Below, one piece after another: positions 1 to 10,363 of a stretch of 42,081 nt of DNA. Under the pieces are notes generated by a model. The model had not been told where the DNA came from, did no database searches, and was given only the letters and a program-made list of their open reading frames with translations. The position numbers were made by a program, and so were the translations under genes. The stretch comes from Opitutaceae bacterium (GTDB lineage: Bacteria; Verrucomicrobiota; Verrucomicrobiia; Opitutales; Opitutaceae): assembly GCA_016794625.1 (NCBI GenBank), contig JAEUGY010000001.1, positions 1-42,081 on the forward strand, given 5' to 3'. Positions within the stretch are counted from its first letter, which is position 1, and every line of letters starts with the position of its first letter.

Positions 1-34
1 AGACGTCCCAACTCCTCCGTCACCTTCCCGCCAC

Positions 35-1561
35 ATGAGCACGGTCCTCGAACAAATCGAACAGCAGATCGCCAAGCTTTCGACCAAGTCGGTCAAGAAA
101 AACACCGGTAACATCCGGACCATCGCCGACGGCGTGGCCAAGATCGATGGCCTCTCGGACGTGATGTACAACGAGATGGTCCAGTTTCCCCGCGGCGCCA
201 TCGGCATCGCGCTGAACCTGGAAGAGGACGAGGTGGGTTGCGTCATCCTCGGTGACATCGCGGGCCTGAAGGAAGGCGACGAAGTCACGACGACCGGCCG
301 CCTGCTCTCCGTGCCGGTGGGCAAGGCCCTGCTCGGCCGCGTGGTCGACGCCCTGGGCAATCCGGTCGACGGCAAGGGTCCGATCGACGCCAAGGAAACC
401 TATCCCGTCGAGCGCATCGCTCCTGGCATCATCGAGCGCAAGTCCGTCTCCCAGCCCCTGTTCACCGGCATCATGGCGATCGACTCCATGATTCCGATCG
501 GCCGTGGCCAGCGCGAGCTGATCATCGGCGACCGCGGCACGGGCAAGACGACCATCGCGATCGACACGATCATCAATCAGGCGAAGATCAACAAGGTCGG
601 CCTCGCCAGCGGCGATCCGAAGTTCCGCCCGGTCTACTCGATCTACGTCGCGGTCGGTCAGAAGAATTCCAACATCGTGCGTACGCTCGGCGCCCTCGAG
701 GCGGCCGGTGCGCTGGAGTTCACCGTCATTGTCGCCGCACCCGCCGCGGACAATCCGGCGAATCAATACCTCGCTCCCTATTCGGGTGCGGCCATCGGCG
801 AGTGGTTCATGGAAAACGGCATGGATGCGCTCATCGTTTACGATGACCTTTCCAAGCACGCCGTCGCCTACCGTCAGATCTCGCTCATTCTGAAGCGCCC
901 GTCCGGTCGTGAAGCGTATCCGGGCGACGTGTTTTACCTGCACAGCCGCCTGCTCGAGCGCGCCGCGCGCCTCGATGGCAAAGGCTCGCTGACCGCGCTG
1001 CCGATCATTGAAACGCTGGCGGGCGACGTCTCGGCCTACATCCCGACGAACGTCATTTCGATTACCGACGGCCAGATCTTCCTCGAAACCGATCTGTTCA
1101 ACCAGGGCACCCGGCCCGCCGTGTCGGTCGGTCTCTCCGTCTCCCGCGTCGGCTCGGCCGCGCAGATCAAGGCGACGAAGCAGGTCGGCGGCAAATTGAA
1201 GGGCGAACTCGCCCAGTTCCGCGAGCTGGCGGCGTTCGCGCAGTTCGGTTCCGACCTCGATGCCAAGACCAAGGCCCAGCTGGACCGCGGCGGTCGCATC
1301 GTCGAGCTCTTCAAGCAGCCCGCCTTCCGTCCGATCCCGATCGAGCAGCAGGTGGTCACGCTCTGGGCCATGCAGAAGGGGTATTACGACCCGATCGAAA
1401 TCAAGAAGGTCACCGCCGCCGCCGTCTCGCTGCGCGAGTTCTTCGTCACCCGCAAGGACGCGCTGCTGACCGAGATCCGCACCAAGGCCGCCCTCGACAA
1501 GGACCTCGAGGCCAAGCTCCAGGCCGCGGTCGACGAGTGGAAATCCACCTACGCTGGTTGA
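35..1561 (+). CDS. atpA: F1Fo ATP synthase subunit alpha
   Basis: Encodes the 508-residue alpha subunit of the F1 head, which alternates with beta in the hexamer and carries the non-catalytic nucleotide sites. The Walker A motif GDRGTGKT lies at residues 165-172, and the length matches the family (about 500-515). There is a short extra loop after it, around [10 protein letters not shown], compared with enterobacterial alpha. The ATG at 35 gives the usual N-terminus; the leader before it is pyrimidine-rich with no clear Shine-Dalgarno. It is followed by atpG, atpD and atpC on the same strand, so the window opens inside an atp operon whose delta and Fo genes would lie upstream. Identification is secure. 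Confidence 0.98.
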   Translation: MSTVLEQIEQQIAKLSTKSVKKNTGNIRTIADGVAKIDGLSDVMYNEMVQFPRGAIGIALNLEEDEVGCVILGDIAGLKEGDEVTTTGRLLSVPVGKALLGRVVDALGNPVDGKGPIDAKETYPVERIAPGIIERKSVSQPLFTGIMAIDSMIPIGRGQRELIIGDRGTGKTTIAIDTIINQAKINKVGLASGDPKFRPVYSIYVAVGQKNSNIVRTLGALEAAGALEFTVIVAAPAADNPANQYLAPYSGAAIGEWFMENGMDALIVYDDLSKHAVAYRQISLILKRPSGREAYPGDVFYLHSRLLERAARLDGKGSLTALPIIETLAGDVSAYIPTNVISITDGQIFLETDLFNQGTRPAVSVGLSVSRVGSAAQIKATKQVGGKLKGELAQFRELAAFAQFGSDLDAKTKAQLDRGGRIVELFKQPAFRPIPIEQQVVTLWAMQKGYYDPIEIKKVTAAAVSLREFFVTRKDALLTEIRTKAALDKDLEAKLQAAVDEWKSTYAG

Positions 1562-1654
1562 TCCCGCGCGGCGCACCTAGCTGAACCCCGGGGGTCCTGA
1601 CCTCCGTTCCCTCCAGCCCGGCTCCCACGCCTCCCTTCCACCGCCCTTCCTTCC

Positions 1655-2530
1655 ATGGCATCCACCCGAGACATACGGCGCAGAATCAAGTCCGTAAAGA
1701 ACACCCGCCAGATCACCAAGGCGATGGAGCTGGTGGCCGCTTCGAAGATGAAGAAGGCGCAGCAGTCGGCCCTGGCGGGGCGGCCCTACGCGCAGCTCAT
1801 GGCCAGCATGCTGGCGGCGCTCGCGCCGCGCGTGGACGAGTCGCTGCATCCGTTCCTGATCAAGCGCGAGGTCAAGACCCGCGGCATTCTGCTCATCTCG
1901 ACCGACAAGGGTCTCTGCGGACCGCTCAACAGCAATCTCTTCAAACTGGTCACCGAGATCAAGACGCCGGCCAAGTTCGTCGTCATCGGACGCAAGGGCA
2001 CCCAGTTCATCGCCCGCACGAAGCGCGACCTGCTCGCTGATTTTCCGCTGACCGACCGCGTCGGCTTCGTCGAAGTGCGCAGTGCGGCCGAGTTCATGGT
2101 GAAGCTCTTTCTCGAGGGCACGATCGACACCGTCGAGGTCATCTACTCCCGTTTCCGCAACACGCTGGTGCAGGAGCCGACGCTCCGCCCGGTGCTGCCG
2201 CTGGACAACCTGCGCCAGTTTGTGGAGTCGCTGCACGCCCACGCCGGCTCGGTTGCCAACGAGTTCGACGACAAGCGCGACATGCTCTTCGAGCCGAGCG
2301 CCCAGGAGGTGCTCAACGCGCTGCTGCCGTTCTACGTCAACCGCCACCTTTACCAGCTGGCGCTCTCCGCCAAGGCCTCGGAACACAGCGCCCGGATGGT
2401 CGCGATGAAGACGGCCAAGGACAACGCGACCAAGCTGCTCGGCGATCTGACGCTCGAGTACAACAAGGCCCGCCAGGCCGCCATCACCCAGGAAATCCTC
2501 GAAATCGCGGCCGCCTCGTTCGCCGCCTGA
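1655..2530 (+). CDS. atpG: F1Fo ATP synthase subunit gamma
   Basis: Encodes the 291-residue central rotor shaft that couples proton flow through Fo to conformational change in the alpha/beta hexamer. The N-terminal helix (RRRIKSVKNTRQITKAMELV) and the C-terminal helix ending ITQEILEIAAASFAA are the conserved coiled-coil pair of gamma subunits, and the length is typical. It starts 93 bases after atpA; the leader CCCTTCCTTCC before the ATG contains no Shine-Dalgarno. Position between atpA and atpD is the standard gene order. Confidence 0.97.
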   Translation: MASTRDIRRRIKSVKNTRQITKAMELVAASKMKKAQQSALAGRPYAQLMASMLAALAPRVDESLHPFLIKREVKTRGILLISTDKGLCGPLNSNLFKLVTEIKTPAKFVVIGRKGTQFIARTKRDLLADFPLTDRVGFVEVRSAAEFMVKLFLEGTIDTVEVIYSRFRNTLVQEPTLRPVLPLDNLRQFVESLHAHAGSVANEFDDKRDMLFEPSAQEVLNALLPFYVNRHLYQLALSAKASEHSARMVAMKTAKDNATKLLGDLTLEYNKARQAAITQEILEIAAASFAA

Positions 2531-2565
2531 TCCGGGGTCTCCGCCACCGCCTTACCACGCCTTAG

Positions 2566-4005
<1,440 letters not shown>

Positions 4006-4088
4006 TCCCACCGCGGGCCGCCGGTCGTTTCCGACCCCGGCCCGCTTGACCGACTGCTCCCCGACCGACGTCTCGCTCCCACCGTCCC

Positions 4089-4496
4089 ATGGCTCTCACT
4101 CTCGAAATCGTCACCCCGGAAGCCCGGGTCTATTCGGACACCATTGAAACCGTGGTCATACCCACGGTCGACGGTGAGATCGGCATTCTCCCCGGACACA
4201 TCCCGCTGCTGACCCAGGTGGCGGCGGGGGAATTGCGGGTGACCAAAGCGGGCCAGATCGAGCATCTTGCTGTGGGCAACGGATTTGCAGAGGTCCATGG
4301 CGACAAGGTCTCCGTTTTGGCCGAGAGTGCGATCACCGAGGAAAAGATCGACCTGAATGCCGTGGAAGACGCGCGCAAGCGGGCCGAGCAGGCGCTGAAG
4401 GAAAAGGTCGACCTCGATCCGGGTGAAGTGGAGCGACTCGAAGGGGTGGTCCGGTTCGCGATTGCCCAATTGAGCGTCAAGTCCCGTCGCCGCTAA
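4089..4496 (+). CDS. atpC: F1Fo ATP synthase subunit epsilon
   Basis: Encodes the 135-residue epsilon subunit, which sits on gamma and regulates ATP hydrolysis. The N-terminal beta-sandwich is recognisable (LTLEIVTPEARVYSDTIETV, then DGEIGILPGHIPLLTQV), followed by a helical C-terminal part with the EDARKRAEQAL segment. It is the last gene of the atp operon: a hairpin with a T tract starts only four bases after its stop codon. The ATG is preceded by a C-rich leader without Shine-Dalgarno. Confidence 0.95.
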   Translation: MALTLEIVTPEARVYSDTIETVVIPTVDGEIGILPGHIPLLTQVAAGELRVTKAGQIEHLAVGNGFAEVHGDKVSVLAESAITEEKIDLNAVEDARKRAEQALKEKVDLDPGEVERLEGVVRFAIAQLSVKSRRR

Positions 4497-4499
4497 ATT

Positions 4500-4519
4500 C
4501 GCCATCGAATGGCGTTTTT
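4500..4519 (+). terminator. Intrinsic terminator of the atp operon
   Basis: CGCCAT, loop CGA, ATGGCG, then TTTTT: a perfect 6-bp stem followed at once by five T residues, placed directly after the atpC stop codon. This is the expected shape of a Rho-independent terminator ending the atp transcript. Confidence 0.85.
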
Positions 4520-4605
4520 GCATTAGCGCGGGTGATGAACGAGGCGTGACCCGGCTACTGACTTGAGGTCGGGGTGGGGAAGGTTAGGGTGGGGCCGTAC
4601 TCCCT

Positions 4606-4833
4606 ATGAAACTTCCCCGACTCCTCATCGCTCTCGTCTCTGGCTCGATTTTCGCGGTCGCCTGTGCGTTCGCCGAACCGGCCACCAAGCCCGCTCCCGC
4701 CGGCAAAAAAGGCGGCTGCTGCACCAAAGCGGAAAAAGACGGCAAGACCTGTGGCCATGCCTGCTGCGTGGAAGCGGCGAAGGCCGGCAAGAACTGCGAA
4801 AGGTGCGGCGGCACCAACGAAAAATCGACCTGA
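4606..4833 (+). CDS. Small secreted Cys-rich peptide
   Basis: A 75-residue protein with a clear N-terminal signal peptide (MKLPRLLIALVSGSIFAVAC, cleavage probably after AFA) and a short mature part with seven cysteines. The mature part is two copies of a similar unit: KAEKDGKTCGHACC and EAAKAGKNCERCGG. Such Cys/Lys spacing suggests metal binding or disulfide bonding in the periplasm, but I recognise no named family. It is a single-gene unit between two hairpin terminators, so it is probably independently transcribed. The ATG at 4606 is chosen because it gives the complete signal peptide. Confidence 0.75.
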   Translation: MKLPRLLIALVSGSIFAVACAFAEPATKPAPAGKKGGCCTKAEKDGKTCGHACCVEAAKAGKNCERCGGTNEKST

Positions 4834-4865
4834 GGCGTTCCGCTTCGGTCGACCTTTGACCCTTT

Positions 4866-4895
4866 GCCGCAGGGCTTTGGCCCTGCGGCTTTTTT
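4866..4895 (+). terminator. Strong intrinsic terminator after Cys-rich peptide
   Basis: GCCGCAGGGC, loop TTTG, GCCCTGCGGC, then six T residues: a perfect 10-bp GC-rich stem with a T tract, 32 bases after the stop codon of the Cys-rich peptide gene. The next gene is on the opposite strand and converges on this point. Confidence 0.92.
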
Positions 4896-4923
4896 GTGGC
4901 CGCGTGATGGGGTCGGATCAGCG

Positions 4924-5334
4924 CTATTGCTGCTTCGCCACGTGAGGTGCGGTGGAGACCGAACGCGCGGACGCGACGAGCTCTGCGGCTCGCTCCGGAG
5001 TGGTCAGGCCAAGGCTGGTCACTCGATCCTGGAGAAAGTGAAGGACGAGTACGCCGGCGGCGTCGCTCTCCCTCACCCGGTAGCCCCGGTACAACCACGT
5101 GCCGTCCGGCAGCCGTTCGGTGGGCCTACCGAGTTTGGCGATGACCGTGATCCGGGCGCTGCCGCGTTCGACATACGGGCCGGCCGACGCCACTGGAATC
5201 ACCCCATGGGCGGCGAGCAGGCGGGCGGGGTGGTCGGCGGCATCGATGGACTCCAGACGGCTGGCGCGAGCCGTTGAGCCGCAGATCAGAGCGAGGGTGA
5301 GGGCGAGGAGGAGAGGACGCAGGACAGTGTTCAT
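4924..5334 (-). CDS. Secreted BamE/SmpA-like small protein
   Basis: A 136-residue protein. The N-terminus MNTVLRPLLLALTLALICGS followed by TARA is a good signal peptide. The mature part contains a glycine-proline turn and tyrosine strand pattern (ITVIAKLGRPTERLPDGTWLY, split here as IAKLGRPTE and DGTWLYRGY) that resembles the BamE/SmpA/OmlA fold, in which such segments form a small alpha-beta domain. This assignment is by pattern only; function is unknown. The frame stays open further upstream, but the ATG at 5334 is chosen because the signal peptide begins there. It is divergent from the sensor kinase gene, with 247 bases between the two starts. Confidence 0.65.
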   Translation of the reverse strand: MNTVLRPLLLALTLALICGSTARASRLESIDAADHPARLLAAHGVIPVASAGPYVERGSARITVIAKLGRPTERLPDGTWLYRGYRVRESDAAGVLVLHFLQDRVTSLGLTTPERAAELVASARSVSTAPHVAKQQ

Positions 5335-5581
5335 GGGAATCAGAGGAAGGGACGGACGTGGGAGGTGTGGTTGGGTGGTTGACCGCCGGACGATCTTTGC
5401 CGGGCTGCCCCGGGGCGGTGAGGCGAACCTGCAGCGCGCCCGGGCGAGCATCGACGGTTTCCCAGCCAACCGCTCGCGGATACAGCCAACGGCGCGAGCT
5501 CCCGAGTGAACGGCTCGACCGGCGAGTGAACGGCGCGGAATCGCCATCGACGCCCGCGCGCGGCCCCGACACCGTGCTCGT

Positions 5582-7348
5582 ATGAACCGGGGGTTGCTCT
5601 CGTGCCTGCTGCTGGCGGTGGTGGTGGCGTTGGGTGTCTTTGCCGAGGTCACCTTCATGCAGTTTCCCCGCAGCCTGCGGATGGGGCTGTGGACAGTCCG
5701 CCAGCAGGCGGGCGACGACCCCCGCTGGGCCGATCCGGCCTGGGACGATTCGACATGGAAGTCCGGAACGACCGTCCAGGCCGGCACCGGACCCGTCTGG
5801 CTGCGCTTCCGGTTCAAGCTGCCGGAGCAGCGAGAGGCCTGGACGGCGGGTGGCGCGGTGGCGGCGACGGCACCACAGCCGGTGGAACCACCGCTGGACG
5901 GATTCTACCTGGCGGCGGTCTATCCATTCGAACTGTATTGGGATGGAAATTACGTCGGTGGAAGTGGCAAGGTGGGTCGTTCCCGGGAGACCGAGGGCGC
6001 GGGGCCGCTCGACAACCTGATTGCGCTCCCGCCGCACCTGACCACTCCCGGCGAGCATGTCGTGGCCATGCGCCTCTCCACGTATCGCTACAACTTCCCG
6101 GCCGATTCCTTTGAAATTCTGCCGTCCCTGGTCAACCTGGCGGAGTTCCGCTATCGCGAGGGCCGCCGCCCGCTTTTTCCCCTGGTCGGGGCGGCCGCGG
6201 CCTTTCTGACCGCGCTGATCAGCCTGGTCTTGCGCGGGGTGGTGGAGCGGTCGCGCCCTCTCTTGCTCTGTTCCTTGCTCAGCGCCGCGCTGGCAGCGTT
6301 CTACGGGCTCATCGCGTTTCGCTGGCTGTACAATGCACCGTTCGACTGGTTCTACCCCCGGCTGCTGACCATCACCGTGCTGATGACCGCGGTGGCGGTC
6401 CTGTTCCCGCTGCTGCTGCTCGATGCCTTTGCGGTTCCTCGGAAACGGCTGGTTCTCCTCGTGTTGGCACCCTTGCTGGTGCTCGCGTGGATCCTGTCGC
6501 CGATTTACGAGTGGAAGGTGCACGGGCTTTGTCGGGGCATGCTGGTGGTCTCCCTCGGCATCGCTGCCTGGGCGGTCTGGCATCGAAAAGCCGGGGCGTT
6601 GGGCGTGGCGATCGGCGTGCTGGTCAGTCTCTTTCTCGTACAGTCGAACCGGCGCGATTTTCTCAGTCCTCAATTCCTCGGCACGTTCTCCGTCCTCGTG
6701 ATCTATGTCTTTGGCACGGTGAGTTTGCAGGGCCGCGAAACGTGGCAGCGCATGATGGAGGCGACCGTCACGGCGGCCCGACTGGAGAGCGAGCTGTTGA
6801 AGAAGAGCCTTCAGCCGCACTTTCTGCTCAACACCCTCACCGTGCTGAGTGAGGTCGTGGAGCGGGATCCCCCGGCGGCGATGCGGTTGATCGATGACCT
6901 TGGCCATACGTTTCGCGCGTTGTCCCACATGACCGGGGAAAAGCTGGTGACCCTCGGTCAGGAGTTGGAGCTCTGCCGCGCGCACTTGCGGGTCCTCAGT
7001 ACGCGCACCGGTCGCCCCGGATCGCTGATCGTCGAGCAGGCCGACGATGCCTTGAAGGTGCCGCCGGCGATCTTCCTGACCCTCGTTGAAAACGGACTCA
7101 CGCACCAGGCGCCGCCGCCCGATGGGCGCGAGTTCCGGCTTTCCTGGTCAAAGTCGGGCTCGACCGAACGGTTCCGCTTCCATTCGCCCGGAGCGGTGCG
7201 CGAGCGGCCGGACGGCGTCACGGGTGGCACCGGCCTGCGTTATGTGCGTGCCCGGCTCGAAGAGTGTTTTCCCGGACAGTGGAGTCTGCAGCACGGTCCT
7301 GCGCCGGGCGGATGGCAGACCGACATCGAGCTTCGGCGGAAGGAGTGA
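5582..7348 (+). CDS. LytS/YehU-type membrane sensor histidine kinase
   Basis: A 588-residue sensor kinase. An N-terminal membrane anchor is followed by an extracytoplasmic beta-rich domain (about residues 40-200, with WADPAWDDSTW), then about seven hydrophobic segments (200-390). The His_kinase (PF06580-type) domain begins at LQPHFLLNTL, with the phospho-acceptor His at residue 413. The ATPase part has an N-box LVENGLTH and a G-box GGTGLRYVRARLEE. The layout resembles the 7TM-DISM sensors. The response regulator gene starts four bases after its stop, so the two form a pair. The signal sensed is not evident; a carbohydrate-like ligand is possible from the beta-sandwich, but that is inference. 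Confidence 0.9.
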   Translation: MNRGLLSCLLLAVVVALGVFAEVTFMQFPRSLRMGLWTVRQQAGDDPRWADPAWDDSTWKSGTTVQAGTGPVWLRFRFKLPEQREAWTAGGAVAATAPQPVEPPLDGFYLAAVYPFELYWDGNYVGGSGKVGRSRETEGAGPLDNLIALPPHLTTPGEHVVAMRLSTYRYNFPADSFEILPSLVNLAEFRYREGRRPLFPLVGAAAAFLTALISLVLRGVVERSRPLLLCSLLSAALAAFYGLIAFRWLYNAPFDWFYPRLLTITVLMTAVAVLFPLLLLDAFAVPRKRLVLLVLAPLLVLAWILSPIYEWKVHGLCRGMLVVSLGIAAWAVWHRKAGALGVAIGVLVSLFLVQSNRRDFLSPQFLGTFSVLVIYVFGTVSLQGRETWQRMMEATVTAARLESELLKKSLQPHFLLNTLTVLSEVVERDPPAAMRLIDDLGHTFRALSHMTGEKLVTLGQELELCRAHLRVLSTRTGRPGSLIVEQADDALKVPPAIFLTLVENGLTHQAPPPDGREFRLSWSKSGSTERFRFHSPGAVRERPDGVTGGTGLRYVRARLEECFPGQWSLQHGPAPGGWQTDIELRRKE

Positions 7349-7352
7349 AACC

Positions 7353-8087
7353 ATGCGCATTGTCATCATCGAAGACGAACCCCTGATTGCCCAGCGCCTC
7401 GAGCGGTTCACGCGTGAAATCGTGGGGGAGCGCCTGGAATCGGTGCGCCTCGCCTCGACCTTCGACGAGGCCTCCGCCTGGCTGGCGGAGCGTCCGGCGG
7501 ACCTGGTGCTGCTCGATCTCAACCTGAACGGGCGGGACGGCCTGAAGCTGCTGGAAACGGCGGTGGCGGGTTCGTTCCACACCATCATTGTCTCGGCCAA
7601 TACCGACCGGGCGCTGCAGGCGTTTGAGTTGGGCGTGCTGGACTTTGTGCCCAAGCCGTTCACACGCGAGCGACTCGCGCTGGCGTTTCAACGGGTGACC
7701 ACCCGCGAGGCCCATGCATCCTGCGCCGCCCGGTTTCTCGCGGTGCGGAAACACGGCCGCATCGAGTTGGTGCCGATCGACCAGGTGCTGTACGTCGAGG
7801 GGGCGGGCGCGTATGCCGAGCTGGTGCTGGCCGACGGCCGCCGGGAGCTGCACGAAAAGACGCTCGAACGCGTCCACGCGCTGCTGCCTCCGGTCTTCGT
7901 GCGCACCCACAAGAGTTATGTCGTCCGCATGTCCGCCGTCAAAGCGCTGCATGCCGGTGAGGGCAGCCACTACGAACTGGAGCTGAAGAACGGCGTGCGC
8001 CTGCCCATCGGCCGCAGTCGATACAAGGAGTTGCTGGCGACCCTGGTGCCCCAGGCGCCGTATCCGGACCGCCTGACGCCGGGCTAG
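7353..8087 (+). CDS. LytTR-family response regulator
   Basis: A 244-residue regulator. The receiver domain (residues 1-120) carries the acidic pocket EDE at 8-10, the phospho-acceptor Asp55 in LVLLDLNLNG, and the conserved Lys in PKPF. The C-terminal LytTR DNA-binding domain spans about 130-240 (FLAVRKHGRIELVPIDQVLY ... FVRTHKSYVV). The ATG at 7353 has a good AAGGAG ribosome site overlapping the kinase stop, one of the few clear Shine-Dalgarno sites here, and suggests translational coupling. Its stop codon overlaps the stop of the converging permease gene in a shared CTAG. Confidence 0.95.
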   Translation: MRIVIIEDEPLIAQRLERFTREIVGERLESVRLASTFDEASAWLAERPADLVLLDLNLNGRDGLKLLETAVAGSFHTIIVSANTDRALQAFELGVLDFVPKPFTRERLALAFQRVTTREAHASCAARFLAVRKHGRIELVPIDQVLYVEGAGAYAELVLADGRRELHEKTLERVHALLPPVFVRTHKSYVVRMSAVKALHAGEGSHYELELKNGVRLPIGRSRYKELLATLVPQAPYPDRLTPG

Positions 8088-9577
8088 GCGGAGGAAGGTT
8101 CGAAGTGGATCGGTTTGATCGAGGCGAAGGTGAAACAGGCGATGACACCGAGCTGGGAGACGCCGAGGACCACCACGCCGATCCACAGGGATCCCTGGGC
8201 GGCGATGCCCATGCCGGCGGCCGCGCTCATCATGAGGAGGACGGTGATCACGCCCCGCAGTTTGGAGCGTTGGGCGCGGCGCTTGAACAGGTCCTTGCGG
8301 GCCACGGGTTCAATGTCGGTCACCTGCAGCCAGGCCGCCGCCGAAGCTGTTGAGGCCCCGATGAGCAGACCGGTCAGCGCCAGCCAAGGATGACCTGCGA
8401 TGGCCAGCACGAGGCCGATGATGGCACTGAACGCCACCGGCACCACCAGCCCGGCCGCCATTTTGGCCAGACGCAGGGTAAGGTCGTGGGCCGGACTCAT
8501 CCGGATCAAGTCCCAACCTTCCTCGCCGGCGGCTGCCACCGCGGTCAGCATCGAAGAGAACTGCGTGGCGGTCACCACCATGACCGGTGCCAGCAGCAAC
8601 CACCCGCCCTGACGGCCGAAGGAGAAGAGCGCCGGCAGGATGTAGAGCGCCGAGGGCAGGATCTGGGCGATGAGCAGCGGGTCGCGCAGGATCAGCCGGA
8701 TCTCCTTGCGCACCGTGGCCCTCGCCAGCCCTTCGGTCCAGCGCTGGGGCGAGCCTCGGCCCGCCCGGCGCGACGGGGCCGCCACCACGGTGGCATCCTG
8801 GGTGCCGGAAATGAAGGTGCGTGCCATCTGTCGCGTCGTCAGGGCCACGCACGCCCCCGCGAGCGCGATCAGCGTGGCGAGCGGCACCCCTTCTCCCCGG
8901 GCGGCGCGCGCCGGGGCGGCAAACCAAACCGAGCCGGCCACGGCCTGGAGCCGTTCCGACGTGCCCCGTTTGAACTCGCGGGGCAGCAGGTTGGGCAGCT
9001 GGAGTCCAAGGTAAAGCGAGGCCCCGAAGAGCGCTGCCGCCACCTGCGCCACAATGCGCGCCCGCCGCACGCCGATCCAGCGGACCAGACCCAGGGCCAT
9101 CCACACCCCGAGCGAAGCCGCCAGCGCGGCCAGGAGCAGCCAGACGAGGTAACCCGCGGCGTAGTGAGGGGACAGGCCGAATATGGCGCCGTTGAGCACT
9201 GGCAGGAGGAACGGCGCCACGGTCACCGCCGCACCCGCCCCGAGCGAGAGCATGCGGGCGGCGAGCACCGCGCGGGGCTGCACCGGTGAGCTGAGCAACA
9301 GGTCGAAGTCCGCGCGCTCGTACAACAGCCCGATCGACTGGGTCATCGCGGCGCTCAGCATGATGAGCCCGAAGAACGCCCAGCCAAACGCCTCGAGCGC
9401 GATCGGCGGGGGCTGCTTCAGGCGCAGGAAGACCAGGAAGGCAATCACGTGCCCGAGGATCAGCAGGAGGCCGATCACGATCAGTCCCACACTGAGGCGG
9501 CCGCTGCGGAATTCCCGCCAGTTGATGCGGAGATCGTTGCGCAGGATCAGGAGCGTCTGCGACACGAGCGGACTCAT
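8084..9577 (-). CDS. ABC-2 type exporter permease
   Basis: A 497-residue polytopic membrane protein with many hydrophobic segments (for example LSVGLIVIGLLLILGHVIAF near the N-terminus). It has the look of an ABC-2 permease with two halves, and about a dozen membrane spans. Its start lies four bases inside the end of the ATPase gene, so the two genes overlap and probably form one transporter. Substrate unknown. The DUF3826 gene lies upstream in the same operon. The ATG at 9577 is followed by MSPLVSQTLLILRNDLRINW, a usual cytosolic lead into the first span. Confidence 0.85.
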   Translation of the reverse strand: MSPLVSQTLLILRNDLRINWREFRSGRLSVGLIVIGLLLILGHVIAFLVFLRLKQPPPIALEAFGWAFFGLIMLSAAMTQSIGLLYERADFDLLLSSPVQPRAVLAARMLSLGAGAAVTVAPFLLPVLNGAIFGLSPHYAAGYLVWLLLAALAASLGVWMALGLVRWIGVRRARIVAQVAAALFGASLYLGLQLPNLLPREFKRGTSERLQAVAGSVWFAAPARAARGEGVPLATLIALAGACVALTTRQMARTFISGTQDATVVAAPSRRAGRGSPQRWTEGLARATVRKEIRLILRDPLLIAQILPSALYILPALFSFGRQGGWLLLAPVMVVTATQFSSMLTAVAAAGEEGWDLIRMSPAHDLTLRLAKMAAGLVVPVAFSAIIGLVLAIAGHPWLALTGLLIGASTASAAAWLQVTDIEPVARKDLFKRRAQRSKLRGVITVLLMMSAAAGMGIAAQGSLWIGVVVLGVSQLGVIACFTFASIKPIHFEPSSA

Positions 9578-10362
9578 GGCAGGGGCGGAGGCGACTCGGT
9601 CGGCGCCGCCGTGACGCGCAGAAAGATGTCCTCCAGCGTGCCGCCGGTCTGCCCGGCGCGCTCGCGCAATTCATCGAGCGTGCCCTCCGCCGCGAGCCGT
9701 CCGGCCTGAATGATGCCGATCCGTTCGGCCATGCGCTCCGCCACTTCGAGGATGTGGGTGGTCAATACGACCGTGCCGCCCTGGCGAACGAAGTCGCTGA
9801 GCAGATCCTTGACCAGCCGCGCCGCGCTCGCGTCGAGTCCGGTCAGGGGCTCATCCAGCAGCATCAAAGTCGGTGCGTGCACGAGGGCGCCCGCGAGGGC
9901 CATCTTTTGCTTCATGCCGCGCGAGAACGCCTCGATCCTCTCGTCGCGCTTTTCCCACAAGCCGAGCGTGCGCAGCAGCTCCTCCGCCCGGGGCCGGGCC
10001 GCGGCGGCAGGAAGGCTCCAGAGGGCGGATACGAACTCGAGGTACTCCATCGGCCGCAACTTGCCGTAGAGCAGCGGATCATCGGGCACGTAGGCGAGGG
10101 GACGCTTCGCCTCGATGGGATCCACGGCCAGATCGATGCCTTGGATGACCACCTGCCCCGCGTCAGGCCGGAGCAGGCCGGCGATCATGCGAATGGACGT
10201 GGTCTTGCCCGCGCCGTTCGGACCGAGGAACGCATAGAGCTGTCCGCGCGGGATGGCCAGGTCGAGTCCGTCGACCGCGCGATTCAGGCCAAACGACTTT
10301 CTCAATCCTCGCACCGCGCAGGCGAGCGGCAGCGAGGCTTCCGGAGAGGGCGAGGTGAACAC
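9574..10362 (-). CDS. ABC transporter ATPase (ABC-2 exporter)
   Basis: A 262-residue nucleotide-binding subunit. The Walker A motif is GPNGAGKTTS, the signature is FSRGMKQKMALAGAL and Walker B is LMLLDEPLTGLD, with the H-loop in VLTTHILE. These features are typical of the CcmA/DrrA-like class that pairs with ABC-2 permeases. I place the start at the GTG at 10362, one base past the upstream stop codon; an in-frame ATG at 10407 would overlap the DUF3826 gene by 44 bases and add a non-conserved leader (MPLMWHDWKPRRSPS). It overlaps the permease gene by four bases. Confidence 0.9.
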   Translation of the reverse strand: MFTSPSPEASLPLACAVRGLRKSFGLNRAVDGLDLAIPRGQLYAFLGPNGAGKTTSIRMIAGLLRPDAGQVVIQGIDLAVDPIEAKRPLAYVPDDPLLYGKLRPMEYLEFVSALWSLPAAAARPRAEELLRTLGLWEKRDERIEAFSRGMKQKMALAGALVHAPTLMLLDEPLTGLDASAARLVKDLLSDFVRQGGTVVLTTHILEVAERMAERIGIIQAGRLAAEGTLDELRERAGQTGGTLEDIFLRVTAAPTESPPPLP

Positions 10363-10363
10363 G

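Noticed and set aside
20..1576. A long open minus-strand frame across atpA (518 codons).
   Set aside because: It is opposite a certain gene in high-GC sequence. The predicted protein is rich in low-complexity Arg/Gly/Asp and matches no family.
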